The translations under genes and the position numbers were made by a program. The notes beneath the pieces are model-generated. The model was given only the letters and a program-made list of their open reading frames with translations, was not told the origin of the DNA and did no database searches. Positions 63,367 to 64,000 of a stretch of 64,000 nt of DNA are shown here, piece by piece. Each line of letters opens with the position of its first letter. Position 1 is the stretch's first letter. This stretch comes from Fuscovulum sp. (GTDB lineage Bacteria > Pseudomonadota > Alphaproteobacteria > Rhodobacterales > Rhodobacteraceae). The stretch is taken from positions 206,501 through 270,500 of the forward strand of contig CP136571.1 in the NCBI GenBank assembly GCA_035192965.1, written 5' to 3'.

Positions 63367-64000
63367 ATGACCGACGAAGATCAAGGCACCACCCATTTCG
63401 GCTTTCAAACCGTGCCGGAGGGCGACAAGGCCGGCATGGTGCATGGCGTCTTTACCCGTGTGGCGAGCCGCTATGACATCATGAACGATCTGATGTCGGG
63501 CGGGGTGCATCGGTTGTGGAAGGACGCGATGATGGATTGGCTGGCCCCGCGACCGGGCCAGCGTCTGCTGGATGTGGCCGGGGGAACGGGGGATGTGGCG
63601 TTCCGTTTCCTGAAGCGCGCGGCGGGGGCATCGGCGGTGGTGCTGGACATGACCGAATCCATGCTGGTGGAAGGCCGCAAGCGGGCAGAGGCGGAACGGC
63701 AGGCAGATCGGCTGGATTGGGTGGTGGGCGATGCGATGGCCCTGCCCTTTCCGGACAATTCCTTTGACGTCTACACGATCAGCTTTGGCATCCGGAACGT
63801 GACCCGGGTGCAGGATGCGCTGAGCGAGGCCTATCGTGTGCTGCGGCCCGGTGGGCGGTTGATGGTGCTGGAGTTCAGCCGGATCCCGAATGACCTGCTG
63901 CAAAAGGCCTATGACGCCTATTCCTTCAACGTGATCCCGGTGATGGGGCAGATCGTGGCGAAGGATCGGGACAGCTATCAGTATCTGGTGGAATCGATCC
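63367..64000 (+). CDS. ubiE: Demethylmenaquinone/ubiquinone C-methyltransferase (cut by window end)
   Basis: The first 211 codons are present. The SAM-binding motif I is [20 protein letters not shown] near residue 68, then [20 protein letters not shown] (UbiE signature) and [18 protein letters not shown]. The enzyme adds the C-methyl group to the ubiquinone precursor. ATG at 63367 follows GGCAAGACCCC; the N-terminal [19 protein letters not shown] is typical. About 40 C-terminal residues are missing beyond the edge. Divergent from mutM, as in other alphaproteobacteria, where ubiB usually follows. Confidence 0.96.
   Translation, partial: MTDEDQGTTHFGFQTVPEGDKAGMVHGVFTRVASRYDIMNDLMSGGVHRLWKDAMMDWLAPRPGQRLLDVAGGTGDVAFRFLKRAAGASAVVLDMTESMLVEGRKRAEAERQADRLDWVVGDAMALPFPDNSFDVYTISFGIRNVTRVQDALSEAYRVLRPGGRLMVLEFSRIPNDLLQKAYDAYSFNVIPVMGQIVAKDRDSYQYLVESI

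Overview
The window is chromosomal DNA from a GC-rich alphaproteobacterium, most likely a Rhodobacteraceae species (Rhodobacter/Gemmobacter/Tabrizicola type). Support: a petP-petR pair, the run deacetylase-xseB-ispA-dxs, the order ubiE-mutM-enoyl-CoA hydratase-rpsT-dnaA, SecA with a C-terminal zinc motif, a VPxxG-type C-terminal sorting tail, and GANTC (CcrM-type) sites crowded around dnaA. No insertion sequence, prophage, CRISPR array, plasmid gene or rRNA is visible; the only tRNA is tRNA-Leu(CAG). Most genes are housekeeping, packed into operons with 4-bp stop/start overlaps.

Layout. 1-6061: start of ilvE (minus), petPR, a secreted protein, then the isoprenoid-precursor operon (HDAC-like deacetylase, xseB, ispA, dxs). 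6083-9014 (minus): a one-domain voltage-gated cation channel with a TLEGWAD filter, TerC, an SDR protein. 9142-14488: AMP nucleosidase, HU, a DMT exporter, a divergent GST/WYL-regulator pair, chorismate synthase. 14661-17998: TPP riboswitch and thiBPQ. 18064-23072: tRNA-Leu, RNase D, kdsD, lptC-lptA-lptB, hpf, ptsN.

23076-32614 is the most accessory-looking part and concerns the cell surface: a two-domain sulfotransferase, a GT14-like enzyme with a long extra C-terminal part, two paralogous GT2 enzymes, galU, kdsB, a small secreted protein, cysQ and a lone KpsM-like exporter permease. Taken together they suggest a sulfated, possibly Kdo-anchored surface glycan.

32592-45510: alkB, dnaKJ behind a heat-shock-type promoter, radC, a solute-binding/OmpA fusion, a Pro-rich anchored protein, secA, a parvulin, argJ and mutT. 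45615-45770 is a 51-residue ORF. 45862-51354 (minus) is the rimP-nusA-ylxR-infB operon. 51496-58261: proline iminopeptidase, ubiG, a GMC oxidoreductase with a Tat-exported partner, a glyoxalase-family protein, a ribbon-helix-helix protein and an ABC permease pair with no visible partners. 58527-64000: a secreted protein with a sorting tail, dnaA, rpsT, an enoyl-CoA hydratase, mutM and the start of ubiE.

No wholly new system can be proven from sequence alone. The best leads are the possible native calcium-selective channel, the surface-glycan sulfation locus, the GANTC cluster upstream of dnaA, and several RNA structures placed so that they could control translation.
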